Positions 46,458 through 57,189 of a stretch of 64,000 nt of DNA are shown piece after piece. Every line of letters begins with the position of its first letter. Positions within the stretch are counted from its first letter, which is position 1. The DNA lies in contig JAMPIV010008521.1 of the NCBI GenBank assembly GCA_024509875.1, positions 1-64,000 of the forward strand, written 5' to 3'. The translations under genes were made by a program, and so were the position numbers. The notes under the pieces are model-generated. The model saw nothing but the letters and a program-made list of their open reading frames with translations, ran no database searches and was not told the DNA's origin. This DNA is from Oreohelix idahoensis. Lineage: Eukaryota > Mollusca > Gastropoda > Stylommatophora > Oreohelicidae.

Positions 46458-49400
46458 TAGAGTGAAGAGGAATCATTGGAAAAGGTAAATTTACATCCGA
46501 GAAACTCGTTTCCTCATCCTGTATTACTGACAGAGATGAGTATTGTCCATGTTGGACTGGAAAATCGTCCGTTGCCTGGAAAACAGGTTGTAAATAATCA
46601 GGACGTTCATGGAATTCCGTGAGCATGTTGATGTGGAAGGTTTTACGCTTCCCGTCAATATCGACGATATAGTCAACATCGGAAACTTTTGATATTATAT
46701 CGTACGGACCTTTCCAAGAAATAAGAAGTCTATTTTCCCTACAAGGTAGCAAGACAAATGTTTTGTCACCTGGACAAAGTTGTCGCAAACATCTCTTTTT
46801 ATTGGCAAATTCCCTTGCCTTCTGTTTCGCAAATTCAGAAGAAGCAGTTGCCAATTTGCATGCTTCAATAATCTTGTGTCTAAGTGCGATGACATATTCA
46901 TAAGAGGATTTTGTGTCATCGACAATATTATCAGCAGTTATAAGATCATGAAGTAAGGACATAGGACCTCGCGGTTTCGCGCCAAAGACAAGTTCAAAGG
47001 GAGAAAATCCTGTATGTTCGTTGGCGACCTCTCTATATGCAAAGAGAGCCGCGGGTAAAACCCTATGCCAATCCTGAGGATGATCTTCTGTTATCTTACC
47101 TAGTAGGTTTTTCAGAGTTCTATTCAAACGTTCCACCATCCCATTGGACATAGGATGATAAATACTACTCCGCGATCTCTCTATCTTAAGAGTCGACATT
47201 ACTTGAGACATGGTATCCGATATGAGTTGGGTACCATGGTCGGATAATATTTCTGCTGGAAACCCCAGACGAGAAAATATTAACCAAAGAGCATCTGCGA
47301 CATCAGCAGTAGTTATGCTCTTTAGAGGAACAGCCTCCGGCCAACGTGTGCACATATCAACACACGTCAAAATAAATTGGTGTCCTCTAGCAGACTTTAT
47401 CTTAAATGGACCAATGATGTCTATCGCCATTTTTTGAAATGGCCGAATGGGAATGTCTGCAGCCTGAATAGGTGCATCATGGCGTGGACCTCTGGATTTA
47501 ATCTCTTGACATACTTTACAAGATCGACAATAGATTCGTATGTCCTTATTCACAGCAGGCCAAAAGAAAGATTGAAGAACTCTAGCTTTAGTACGGGAAA
47601 AACCCATATGTCCAGCACACTGCGAATCATGAGCGTGCTGTAAGATTTTAACTCTCATCATATTTTTAGGCACAAGGATTTGAGAATGAATGGACTTAGC
47701 GGAGTCTTGTACCATACGTACAAGTACGCCATTCCTCATCGTAATCCAAGATTTACGATTTGTATCCTTATTCGGATCACCTTTTGTTGCCAGAGTAAAG
47801 AATTTCTTTAGAGTAGGATCATCTTCCTGCTGTTTGATAAAGGAATCATGGGAAATCTCCAAGGGATCATCTTGGATCTGCGCATCATTATCTTCAGAAT
47901 GTGAAGATTGTGGCATATTAAGAGCTTGAGCCCTAGTGATTACTGCATTAGCAGATTGCATATTAACATTTTCCCAATTAGAAATTTGCTGTGGAGTGCA
48001 TTCTTTCACTCCATAAATGCGACCGATGATAAGATCAGCGATCGGATTCGGCAAGAGACATGCTTGCACCTCTCCTGTAAAGAAAGGCGTAGCAATATTG
48101 ATAATGGCAGTGGAGTACTTCTCCAATGTGCCACCAAATGTTACACATTTGACTATATTGCCTGTAGCTCGAGAAGGATTTACGAGTGATTGCCTCACTC
48201 CGATGGTAGTGCACCCCGAATCAAAAAGAATTGATACCGGAGTACCATCTATTAGGCCCCTATTAAAGACAAGAGCACCCCTTCCATTATGCGCGATTGA
48301 CGCATGGAGCGCGGGAAGCGGGTGACCGCAGCTTAAAGTAGAAACTGTGGTTGGATCGAATAATGTTTTGCATTGCGAACACTGAGATGCTCTAGCAAAA
48401 TCGAAAGCGGAATTTGCTACACTATTGGAGTCCTTTTTATCATTATTCTGATTATCCGTGTCGTGGAACTCCTGTTGTGCAGAGTTAGCCTGGTAATACG
48501 ATTTACCATGTCTTTTGTGTTGTGATCTACCTCGGTTATAATTGTCTCTATAATTATTATTTTCCCTTTTATAACCCCTATTTGGGTTTGAATCATAATA
48601 TTCATGATCATAATCATCACGCTCATTATACTGAGTATCCCTGTAATATTGGTTCTTTTCTCTCCATGAAGCACTTGGGTAGTTCCTATAGCTACTCCCT
48701 TTCCGAGAATGTCTAACATTATGGGTACCCCTCGCGTGTCGAGGACTATCAGCCCGATTCCAGTTCTTCAAAGAAGAACTCTGATTTGAGTGGTTATCTT
48801 GGTTTTGATACTTGTTCCAATTAACCTTTTTATGAAATTTATTTTTAGCTCCTTGGAATTTGTGTGAGTAATTCTGATTATATTCTGTTGCAGAAGCAAC
48901 TGGCATACTCTCTTTAATGTTAGAGTTACTAAAAATCATGTCAGGGTGTGCCGTGGCATACTGGTCACAATATTCTTCCATTTGCTTTAATGTACTAGGT
49001 TTACGCTCATGTAAGAACTCTAGGAATGATTTATTTACAGAAGACATGACCTTGTCTCTTAGCAATAAATCCGTAAGACCATCAAATGTTTTCTCTGTTT
49101 TGGATAATTCAATCCATCGTGAAAGTGTAATTCGTGCTTTTGAGATGAATTCTGAGAATTCTACACCTACCTCAGGTCTCATTGTTTTAAACAAAAGACG
49201 ATAACCTTCCTCAGACAGCTGATATCTCTTTATCAAAGCTGCCCTAACAGCATCATAATTATCCTTGTCGGCCTCTTCAACAAAATATAACTTACTCAGA
49301 GAGTCCCCTTTTAGATTTTCAGACAACTGATTCACATACTGTGATTTGTCAACATTATGAGCTCGACAAGCACGTTCAAATCTATCAAGCCAAAATGCTA

Positions 49401-50004
49401 TATCATCACTGGCAGAGTTGAACGCTGGTACCTTGACCTTGTACACAAAGGGTTTACCATTACCACCAGATGCCTGATTAACATTACTCATACATGTCAA
49501 TTTTAATTTCTCTAATTCAAACTCATGTTCTCTTATTGCTTTTCTCTCTTCTGCCTCTCTATCTAATCTTTTCTGTTCTGCAGCCGCTTCTAATTTTTTC
49601 TGTTCTGCAGCAGCAGCAACTTCTAATTTTTTCTGTTCTGCAGCAGCAGCAGCTTCCAATTTCTTCTGTTCTGCATCAAATCTCCTTTCCTCCACTTGCA
49701 TCTGCAATTTCTTTAGTTCAGCAGCAGTATCAGCTTCTTTTTCTAATCTTTTTTCTTCAGCCAGAGCTTTTCTCTCTTCAGCAGCAGCAGCAGCTTCTAA
49801 TTTTTTCTCTTCTATTTGAAGTTTTCTCTCCTCAGCCGCAGCTTTTTTTTCCTCAGCAGCAGCTTTTTTTTCCTCAGCAGCAGCAGCTTTTCTCTCTTCA
49901 GCCGCTAATGCTTTGTCATATTGAGCAACAGCCCATTGTTCTAAGTCTTTCCCAGTTTTATCAAGGGATTTTCCTTGTGCAATAAAATAATCTAATGTAG
50001 ACAT
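46354..50004 (-). CDS. gag-pol: Gag-protease-integrase polyprotein of Gypsy element 3
   Basis: One open frame of 1216 codons starts MSTLDYFIAQGKSLDKTGK. Residues about 35-170: Ala/Glu/Lys coiled coil. About 185-265: capsid N-terminal part (FERACRAHNVDKSQYVNQL). About 267-348: SCAN-like capsid half (LSRWIELSKTEKTFDGLTDL, FLEFLHERKPSTLKQMEEYC). About 370-510: Arg/Asn/Tyr-rich linker. About 541-560: CSQC and SCGH zinc motif. About 594: protease FDSGCTT. About 788-830: integrase HHCC. About 860, 922, 958: DDE core (IDIIGP, SDHGTQ, NGMVERLN). About 1098: GPY/F module (SWKGPYDII). Gag and Pol share a frame with no stop between. The last 30 or so codons run out of frame past a one-base shift near 46435. 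Confidence 0.93.
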   Translation of the reverse strand: MSTLDYFIAQGKSLDKTGKDLEQWAVAQYDKALAAEERKAAAAEEKKAAAEEKKAAAEERKLQIEEKKLEAAAAAEERKALAEEKRLEKEADTAAELKKLQMQVEERRFDAEQKKLEAAAAAEQKKLEVAAAAEQKKLEAAAEQKRLDREAEERKAIREHEFELEKLKLTCMSNVNQASGGNGKPFVYKVKVPAFNSASDDIAFWLDRFERACRAHNVDKSQYVNQLSENLKGDSLSKLYFVEEADKDNYDAVRAALIKRYQLSEEGYRLLFKTMRPEVGVEFSEFISKARITLSRWIELSKTEKTFDGLTDLLLRDKVMSSVNKSFLEFLHERKPSTLKQMEEYCDQYATAHPDMIFSNSNIKESMPVASATEYNQNYSHKFQGAKNKFHKKVNWNKYQNQDNHSNQSSSLKNWNRADSPRHARGTHNVRHSRKGSSYRNYPSASWREKNQYYRDTQYNERDDYDHEYYDSNPNRGYKRENNNYRDNYNRGRSQHKRHGKSYYQANSAQQEFHDTDNQNNDKKDSNSVANSAFDFARASQCSQCKTLFDPTTVSTLSCGHPLPALHASIAHNGRGALVFNRGLIDGTPVSILFDSGCTTIGVRQSLVNPSRATGNIVKCVTFGGTLEKYSTAIINIATPFFTGEVQACLLPNPIADLIIGRIYGVKECTPQQISNWENVNMQSANAVITRAQALNMPQSSHSEDNDAQIQDDPLEISHDSFIKQQEDDPTLKKFFTLATKGDPNKDTNRKSWITMRNGVLVRMVQDSAKSIHSQILVPKNMMRVKILQHAHDSQCAGHMGFSRTKARVLQSFFWPAVNKDIRIYCRSCKVCQEIKSRGPRHDAPIQAADIPIRPFQKMAIDIIGPFKIKSARGHQFILTCVDMCTRWPEAVPLKSITTADVADALWLIFSRLGFPAEILSDHGTQLISDTMSQVMSTLKIERSRSSIYHPMSNGMVERLNRTLKNLLGKITEDHPQDWHRVLPAALFAYREVANEHTGFSPFELVFGAKPRGPMSLLHDLITADNIVDDTKSSYEYVIALRHKIIEACKLATASSEFAKQKAREFANKKRCLRQLCPGDKTFVLLPCRENRLLISWKGPYDIISKVSDVDYIVDIDGKRKTFHINMLTEFHERPDYLQPVFQATDDFPVQHGQYSSLSVIQDEETSFSDVNLPFPMIPLHSNESWKDVAISFSRIISRRAETSFYYVRTISGCPY

Positions 50005-51247
50005 CTTGTCTTCTTAAATCAGAAACCTGAAAAAGTAAATAAATTACCCTATTTCCCTTTAATGGGAGACAAGTCTATACCATAGACTTAGTCTTAGTGC
50101 AACCTTGTATGGTTTATAATAACCAATGATAACTTGAGTACCTGTGGACAACAATAACTGTATCTCAAATACTGTGGGAGACAAGCCTTACAAAGGTCTT
50201 GTATACCTCAATGTAATCAAAGATCACTTGGGTACCTGTGGAAACTAATCATAAAGTACTGATCTGTACTATACTATCAGTGTATACAACTATAACTCCT
50301 ATGTCATATGTCAACTAAAGACATTACAAAGGACAAACAAGAAAAGACAATATGAACACATTTGCAGAGATCAAATTAAATTAAATAGGAGAAATGAAAA
50401 AAATGATCACAGAAACCGCGATGATAACTGCAATAAGATAACAAGACAAATAACGCCACAGTGTATAAACATAAGGGTGTAAAGAACTGAAATCAAAGGA
50501 AAGATGAGACCTACAATTATACAAACAAATCAAACAAAAATAAAGAACAGAAAAAATGTTACAAATACAAATATGAAACAGTCGTCACAACTAACCAAAT
50601 ATTTGCAAACTATGTTGCATGCAAATTTCAATTAAGAAATTGCTCCCTATAGAACGCCAGAACAAGACCAATATCACTCGGTATTTCCTGTTCTAGTCAC
50701 CTCCTATCCAGGCATGCAACATATAAACACCTACACATATAAACAAATAACATGTAAACATAAATAGCATATAGCATACCATATAATTTATATCATGAAT
50801 GGAATGTGTTGCAGGTATAGTGTTGCAAAGCAGGCACAGTTTATTTTAATACTAATAACTTGCCACTTTATTGAGTAATAGATTCAATTTTAAACTATTA
50901 CACAGTTCAATTTTTTTGTTGAGCATATGAAGATCCAACGATGAAATATGCACTTTATGTTCAACAACACTGTGATTCTTCTGTACGTTGAGAAATGTCA
51001 ACAATACTGCTCAAGATATTTTCTACACTTGATACAACTGTCCTGTGTAATACCGTCTGTACAGCGAAAAACTGTCAACAAGCGCTGACCTAGATACAGC
51101 ATCCTATCGGTAATACAGGTCAAGCTGACATCGACTGTATAGCTGTCCTACTGGTGTTTATGTGGTCAAACAAATGTTCTTTCAAGTGTAAACTGTGATT
51201 CTCAACACAAAACTGCGTAGGCTGGACCCAGGAATCTGGCTCACCAC
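50005..51247 (-). other. Leader of Gypsy element 3 with possible primer-binding site
   Basis: Untranslated leader. The candidate primer-binding site TGGTGAGCCAG starts at 51246 on the minus strand, one base inside the LTR, the same spacing as in element 2. A minus-strand frame at 51120-51308 is not supported as coding. Confidence 0.55.
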
Positions 51248-52737
51248 TGTAAAGTTTGCTTTCCACTGTAAAGTTTCTTGTCCCAACACACACACTGTAA
51301 AATGTCAATCTGTAAAGAAGTGTACAGAGTTGTTGAGATCAGGCATGCTCCAGTTTACCCAGCTGTAAATGGGTAACTCACCCTAGTCCTGAGTTAGGGA
51401 AGGCAAAGGCAGCTGTAAATAGTAGTTTCCCTCTAAGGCTCCAGGGGAAGCAGGCCCTAAACTTGGTCACTTCAACCGACGCAGGATGGTGTATGTATGG
51501 AGTAGAAGTGTAGAGTGTGATTAACGCGAATGGTGTACTGTTCGTGTTCTGACCAATCTAATCACTCATACACTTGTGTCTACAAGGCACCAATGCAGAC
51601 TGCTGGAATCTTTGTTTACACAATTTATTCAGACGTACACACTGGGACATAACGAGTACATCATGGGTATGTTGACACATCAATTTGTAGGCATACATAG
51701 CAGATCCAAAGTCATGACACATTCGAAAATAACGCGTCAGTGAAGGCGGATCGGTAAATAACTAACGTTGCTTGACGTCCATAGTTTGTAGCATATTATG
51801 AAACCACGAAAAGGGGGTTCCTATCAAGATTGAGATCTCCTTGCCACTGTCCGATAATAGGATATGTAATCTGTTCTCTTGGCAGTGATCAAAACATATG
51901 ATGACAGAAATATAACATGGCCGCCTCCCTGAGTTGTCACTCACTCACTCGTAGGAAGGTGAATATAAGCCAAAGTTAATTTATAATGGGCATATAAATC
52001 ATTTCATAAATGTTTCCATACAGCTCTACGGTAATCAGGTTAATTCACGTAGCCATAACCGCTGTAGGAAAGCCTGTCATCTTCGTCGATACAAAACACG
52101 ACCCTAGCGATACGAAGCACAATGTTCCATCTAGGTCTAACCGACATGAGATCATCAAAATAGGGTCTGGCAATACATGGAGTCCGAATTATACATTGTA
52201 CCGTACCTTAGGAGAGTCTCTAACACAAACTCTAGTAGAGATACCATCTCCTTTAGAAGAAAACCACTTCATAAATCATTTTTCCTAAAGAATCTACCAG
52301 CCCTTTGAAAAATTCGTACCCGCCATTATCACGGTACATCGGAACTCATCACGACTTGTCAAGACAACTCATACTTCCGCTAGAGCGGAATAACAAGAAT
52401 CTAGTCCCGCCTACCCATCCAAAATATTCAATATAGGACTGATTCTACTTGTACTAATAATATGTAATACATATGAATTCAGGCCATAAACATAATAAGC
52501 AAATTAATCTATTTTCTGGCTCTAAAAAATAAGTACAGATATAAGAGCAATATCCGTGCGCCGGATCAATATCAAGAACGATTACTCCTATAATCAAAAG
52601 TGTGAATCAAACATGGATTATCTCGCTTTCCCCATAGACAGCATTTTCATACACAAATGAATGAATGTCTATATCTTTTCCATATTAAATAGCCATATCG
52701 ATTTTTGTAATATGTGCATCAAAATATGCACGCAACA
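51248..52737 (-). repeat. 5' LTR of Gypsy element 3
   Basis: Partner of 42923-44632, 1490 bases. It lacks the SINE head, has three TGTAAAGT/TGTAAAAT repeats at that end instead, and lacks about 63 bases near 51733. Elsewhere it is nearly identical to its partner. Confidence 0.88.
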
Positions 52738-52742
52738 CGTAC
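52738..52742. repeat. Target-site duplication of Gypsy element 3, right
   Basis: CGTAC, matching 42918-42922. Confidence 0.88.
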
Positions 52743-53335
52743 ACATATCTTGGTAGCAATATAGACAAAGTTGGAGGGACAGAATAAGAATACAAAAAGC
52801 AAGAGGAGTTTTCATTGCATTGGGAAATATATGGAGATCAAGAGAAACCGGATCCAACACGAAAATAAGAATCTTCAACTCAAATGTGAAGTCAGTCCTA
52901 TTGTATGGCTCTGAAACATGGAGAACAACAAAGACAACAACCAAAAAGCTACAGACTTTCATAAATGGGTGCTTGCGTAGAATAGAAGGATTAAAATGGT
53001 ATGACAAGGTTACCAACGTGCAACTGATGACAAGAACCAGACAAGTGCCAGTTGAACAAGAGATGAGAAGAAGACGATGGCGATGGATAGGACACACACT
53101 GAGGAAACCTGCTGATAGCATTACAAGGCAGTCCTTGTTCTTGAACCCCCAGGGCAAGAGAGGCAGAGGTAGACCAAGAAGCACATGGAGAATAGAGCTG
53201 GAAACAGAAGTGAAAATGATGAGGAGAACGTGGAGAGAATTTGAGATAATGGCACGTGACAGGAGGACTTGGCATGTGTTTGTTGAAAGGCCAATGCTCA
53301 TTCGGGAGTGGAGGGTTATGATAATGATGAATCAG
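52738..53335 (+). mobile_element. LINE-B fragment, right part
   Basis: It continues the LINE-B sequence broken at 42922: tacacatatcttggtagcaatatagac on, in two parts of the thumb region, with a 13-base deletion near 52780. It runs to the C-terminal GRGRPRSTWRIELE and the 3' end gtggagggttatgataatg. The 52820-53407 frame reads most of it. About 95 percent identical to 38158-38745 by eye. Confidence 0.88.
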
Positions 53336-54207
53336 AAAAAGATAAATGCTCTAACAGTGCTTTCAATAGAGAAAGGCGTGTTCAACAGTGCACCAAACGT
53401 GAACTAAAAGATTATTTATCTATTTTCAACCAATAAAAACCAAAGACTGGGTTTTATTTTTTAAATAAAATTTTAAGATTACCCAAGTCTGCTAATCGTA
53501 AGTGTTCTAGTTAATATTTTATAGCATTTTTAACTTGCTTAGCATTATTCTATGTCAAAGTGTCTAACAACCAGGGCAATTTAATGTAACTTTAAGAAGT
53601 TGCACCCATATATATCAGAGTCACGAGCCGCCACTGCAAAGTACAACGTGTTAACAACTGTACATGAAAAACCCCAGAGTTAACTTTGAAATCACTGTCC
53701 ATTTCTCATTTCTCTGTAGTAATGCCCGCCTTTTGTGTGCATGTAGTTTGTTCTCGATTATAGATACATCCTCATGATTGTTTTAATTTTCACTCCTAAT
53801 GGTTCATGGAAACGCCACTGCAACTGGTCCCCTTATAGGAAGCCTGCATCTAGCATTCACATGCTTGTAGTGGTGGTTTTTGTAGCAATTTGTTTACATG
53901 AAGATGTTGCTAGTCTCGTGCACAATTTTAAATTAATGGCCTTGTACGACATGCTTAAAGAAGCAGTAGTTCTAGTCTTTCTTTGTCTCATCAGGTACCC
54001 CCGGGAACTACACGAAGCGACTATAGAAACAATGGGTTAATAATTCTGTCTCTGCAAGTCGAAAGAACTGTCTATATTTTCAAGTTCTGGAAAGTGCTAT
54101 ATAACCTCTTGACAGCCGCGTTTATTACCTCCGCTCGAGGATCTCCTGTGACTTACTGAAACTTGCTTCGGATGTTTTTTCTATTCGAGTTCAAATGGTG
54201 ATTCGGA
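53336..54207. other. Unassigned region
   Basis: One frame at 53774-54040 (88 codons) with a hydrophobic middle (MLVVVVFVAICLHED) has no recognised family. Nothing else was seen. Confidence 0.35.
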
Positions 54208-54420
54208 ACATCCCGAGGCGCTCGTCATTCAGCGATCTTTATGGTATTTCCATCTCGAGGCGCTCATCATTCAGAAATCTTCAAGCTATCTCCATCTCGA
54301 GGCGCTCGTCATTCAGAAATCTTTAAGCTATCTCCATCTCGAGGCGCTCGTCATTCAGAAATCTTCAAGCTATCTCCATCTTGAGGCGCTCGTCATTCAG
54401 CGATTTCTGTGCTATCTCCA
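54208..54420. repeat. Tandem array, 42-bp unit, about 5 copies
   Basis: Units contain ctcgaggcgctcgtcattca and then gaaatcttcaagctatctcc. The spacing is 42 bases (for example 54251 to 54293). The outer units diverge from the inner ones. The period is divisible by three but no long frame spans it with gene-like character. Confidence 0.92.
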
Positions 54421-54771
54421 GAGTGATATAAAAGTCACTCCCTATTTTACTTCTTTTTCTTGTTACATAATCTATTGGATAGATATGAAACAATTGCGAA
54501 AACAAAAATCATTCACTGCCATTTGTCCAAGTTGTATACTTTTTTTTTTTTTTATTTCTGGAAACAAGATAAAATAAAATAAATTCAAAATGGCCAAATA
54601 AAATGCCGTTACAAGAGAGTTTAAAGAAACTGCTGCACGCTATGAGGTCATAGGTCGAAAGGGCCGGATCTCAAAATGAGTTTTAATGTGGAAAGGTAAT
54701 ACTATTTTATGAAATAAAATAATAGTTCACTATATTTATTTTGACATTTGTTTCATAAAAATTAGTTGGAC

Positions 54772-54838
54772 TTCTTCTTCTTTGATCCTTAGCCGCCGAC
54801 CGTAAAAGCAGTCAGTGACCATCACGCAAAAGTCAGGC
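54772..54838 (-). mobile_element. Tiny LINE-A 3' end insertion
   Basis: About 55 bases match the LINE-A 3' end (10624-10682), starting at the (GAA)n tail. Flanking agttggac copies at 54764-54771 and 54839-54846 look like target duplications, so this is an extreme 5' truncation. Confidence 0.7.
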
Positions 54839-55159
54839 AGTTGGACGGAAGTGAAGAAATAAAAACTTAAAAATAAGAAGTGACTTTCCACAAACCCTGT
54901 ATGCCACTGTCTCTCCCCCAACACTCACGTTATTATAGAACAAGGTCGTAATAGTCACTTAACTCTATTCACAAACAGGTGACACCTTGCATGTCGACAC
55001 CAAACATCCCTGGAAGACCATGTTTGTGCAACTTGACAGCAACAAACCAGCAGTCCTTGTACTGTGGACGCCCTCTTGATTTAAGGTCTGTTGTATATAT
55101 GTAAATGATATTATATTTAAGCATCTATGTTCTAGTATCCACATTAAATAAGACGGAAA

Positions 55160-55445
55160 TAAATCAACAATTGCTCCTCATCACTGGACACATCCTCAGA
55201 AGAGACCCTGATACCATCTCCAAAACTGCCATGATATGGACTCCGGAAGGAAAGAGAAAAAGAGGCCGGCCAAAAGCAGCCTGGAGGAGAACTGTGGTAG
55301 CGGAGATGCAAAGCATGAGCCAGAGCTGGGGCACCACGTGACAAATGGCTGCAGATCGCGCAAAGTGAAGACAGTTTGTAGCTGCCATACAAGAGGCCAC
55401 CAGGTGTGATGGTCGCTGATTGCTTTGTTAGCCAGCTGCGAAGGA
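55160..55445 (+). mobile_element. LINE-A 3' fragment
   Basis: Plus-strand C-terminal LINE-A coding: GHILRRDPDTISKTAMIW and KRKRGRPKAAWRRTV, ending in the same 3' end as 10668 and an aagaagaag tail that leads into the microsatellite. It is 5' truncated near 55160, with a small number of stops. Confidence 0.82.
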
Positions 55446-55454
55446 CCAAAGAAG

Positions 55455-55565
55455 AAGTAGTCGTAGTAGTAGCAGTAGTAGTAGAAGAAGAAGAAGAAGA
55501 AGAAGAAGAAGAAGAAGAAGAAGAAGAAGAAGAAGAAGAAGAAGAAGAAGAAGAAGAAGAAGGAA
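55455..55565. repeat. (GTA)n/(GAA)n microsatellite grown from a LINE-A tail
   Basis: The trinucleotide run follows directly on the LINE-A 3' tail. The poly-Glu and poly-Leu frames across it are artefacts. Confidence 0.9.
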
Positions 55566-57180
55566 AAGAAGAAGTAGAAAAAGAATATTGTTCCGCGTCA
55601 TTGTGTGTGTTTTTCCTGTCCGAAGGTCGAGTGCCAAGGATTAATTCTCCTTAGAGCCCTTCTAGCCAACTGTCGCAGGTAGGTATAAATAAAGAGTAGG
55701 TTCTGCCTGATTTCAGACAGAGGGTGAATGTGTAGAGTGAGAATAGAGAAAAATGGAGTCACAGTTGGAAAAATTGGGAAAAGATGAGCCGTCTGAAGGG
55801 TAGTGGTACTACTATTTTCAGCCAACCTTGACTGTGTTTTGTATGGCAATCTTTTTCCCGTCCTCCTATGCGAATTAATGATAATGATCCAATAAACAGT
55901 AAGGACATACGATACCAAAGTGACAGGTAAGATAAGAGGGTCTGACCACCACAGAGTTTATATATATTTTATTGAAGAAAAAAATATTCCACGACATCAA
56001 GACAATCAACATAAGTCTGCCTTTAACACTTCGGCATTCCACAGATCACAAATCATAGATCAACGTACGACACTCAACACCACTTTCTTTCACTACTAGA
56101 CAACCACGCACAATCTCTCATTCACTCGCATTGCACTATCACTTATTAAAGTCTGCCCAAGTCTTGCTTTTAACGGACAGTGGGCTCCCAGTTCTGGACA
56201 AAGAGCCACGTCTGATTTACTGTTAAATTATTCCAGGAAATGGCAGCACTTCTCACGACTAAGTGCCTAACACTGATCCAATGGATAAGAAAATAAACTT
56301 CCGAAGAGAACGTGCACAATTTATCCTAGCGCGCACCCGCTTCCAGAGGGCACTAATGAAGACTACTCTGGTAGTGCGTTTATCCTTGCACTATTCAGAA
56401 TCCGACTATCAAGTCGCTCTAGAGCACTGCTGATAAACAAACAACGGCCAAGAGAGGGCTCTTAAGCTAAGCGTCTCTATGTGCTGAACTTGACGATGAC
56501 GTGGCTTCATGTACGTGACGAACGAAAAACGATGGCTTCTCTGTTGTTGTATGCTAATAATATCCACTGTGACCGGACGTTAATGGGTCCGACAGTGTTG
56601 CTCTGAGGAGTGTAAGGCAAAGGCACCGGTGATATGCCGTAGGCTGTGGTTAGTAATTCCGAATGACCGCCAGGTAAGCTAGGAAACGGACAGGCCTTTT
56701 GCCCGGCAGTGCGATTTGGGAATATTTGTGGCTGGTAGATGCAGGCTGGCAAAATAAACTCCACGGGCCACTTTATGATGAATGCCCGATCTATTTCTGG
56801 AGAATCTTTGTTTGTGCCTGGTAGCAAAAGCACAGACAGCATCCAGATGACCAGTGCTGAAAATACACGATAAGTCAAGAAAATATACATATCTACGCCA
56901 CAATAGAACATCAAAAAGGCTACACATTTACAACCACGATTGATATTACTATTTTTTCTCTTCCTCGCACAACAATATGCGTTCGTCAAACAATCTCTTT
57001 TCTCCCCCCTGACACGAATTCACACCCGTACCAGTCTTCAGTCAAGCGTGACTGCTTTGGCTGGCGCGCGTTGGTAGTTTGCACACAGGCAATTTTTTTT
57101 TTTTTTCGTACGCCCGCTAATACTCGAGGCGAAATCTCAGGTTATTATTTTAATGTCTAACCTGACATTGATTTTACGTG
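55566..57180. other. Unassigned region with one exon-like minus-strand frame
   Basis: The minus-strand frame 56989-56507 (160 codons) has a short basic start, a hydrophobic segment (VFSALVIWMLSVLLLPG) and then a polar region with a possible N-glycosylation site (FPNRTAG). That layout is seen in type II membrane proteins, but no family is recognised. The rest of the stretch shows nothing supportable. Confidence 0.25.
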
Positions 57181-57189
57181 AGTATCCAT

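Larger units (their letters stand above)
42923..52737 (-). mobile_element. Gypsy element 3, Gmr1-like, young and nearly complete
   Basis: It is bounded by LTRs and a 5-bp duplication inside a LINE-B copy. On the minus strand the order is 5' LTR, leader, one 1216-codon frame for Gag, protease and integrase, then RT and RNase H with small breaks, a 3' region and the 3' LTR. By eye only about 7 substitutions separate the LTRs over about 1430 aligned bases. It is a different subfamily from elements 1 and 2, with distinct LTR and 3' sequence. Confidence 0.92.

Noticed and set aside
49494..49985. 163-codon plus-strand frame rich in Leu and Gln
   Set aside because: It is the antisense shadow of the Gag coiled coil of element 3.
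55406..55654. Poly-Glu and poly-Leu reading frames
   Set aside because: They are translations of a trinucleotide microsatellite.
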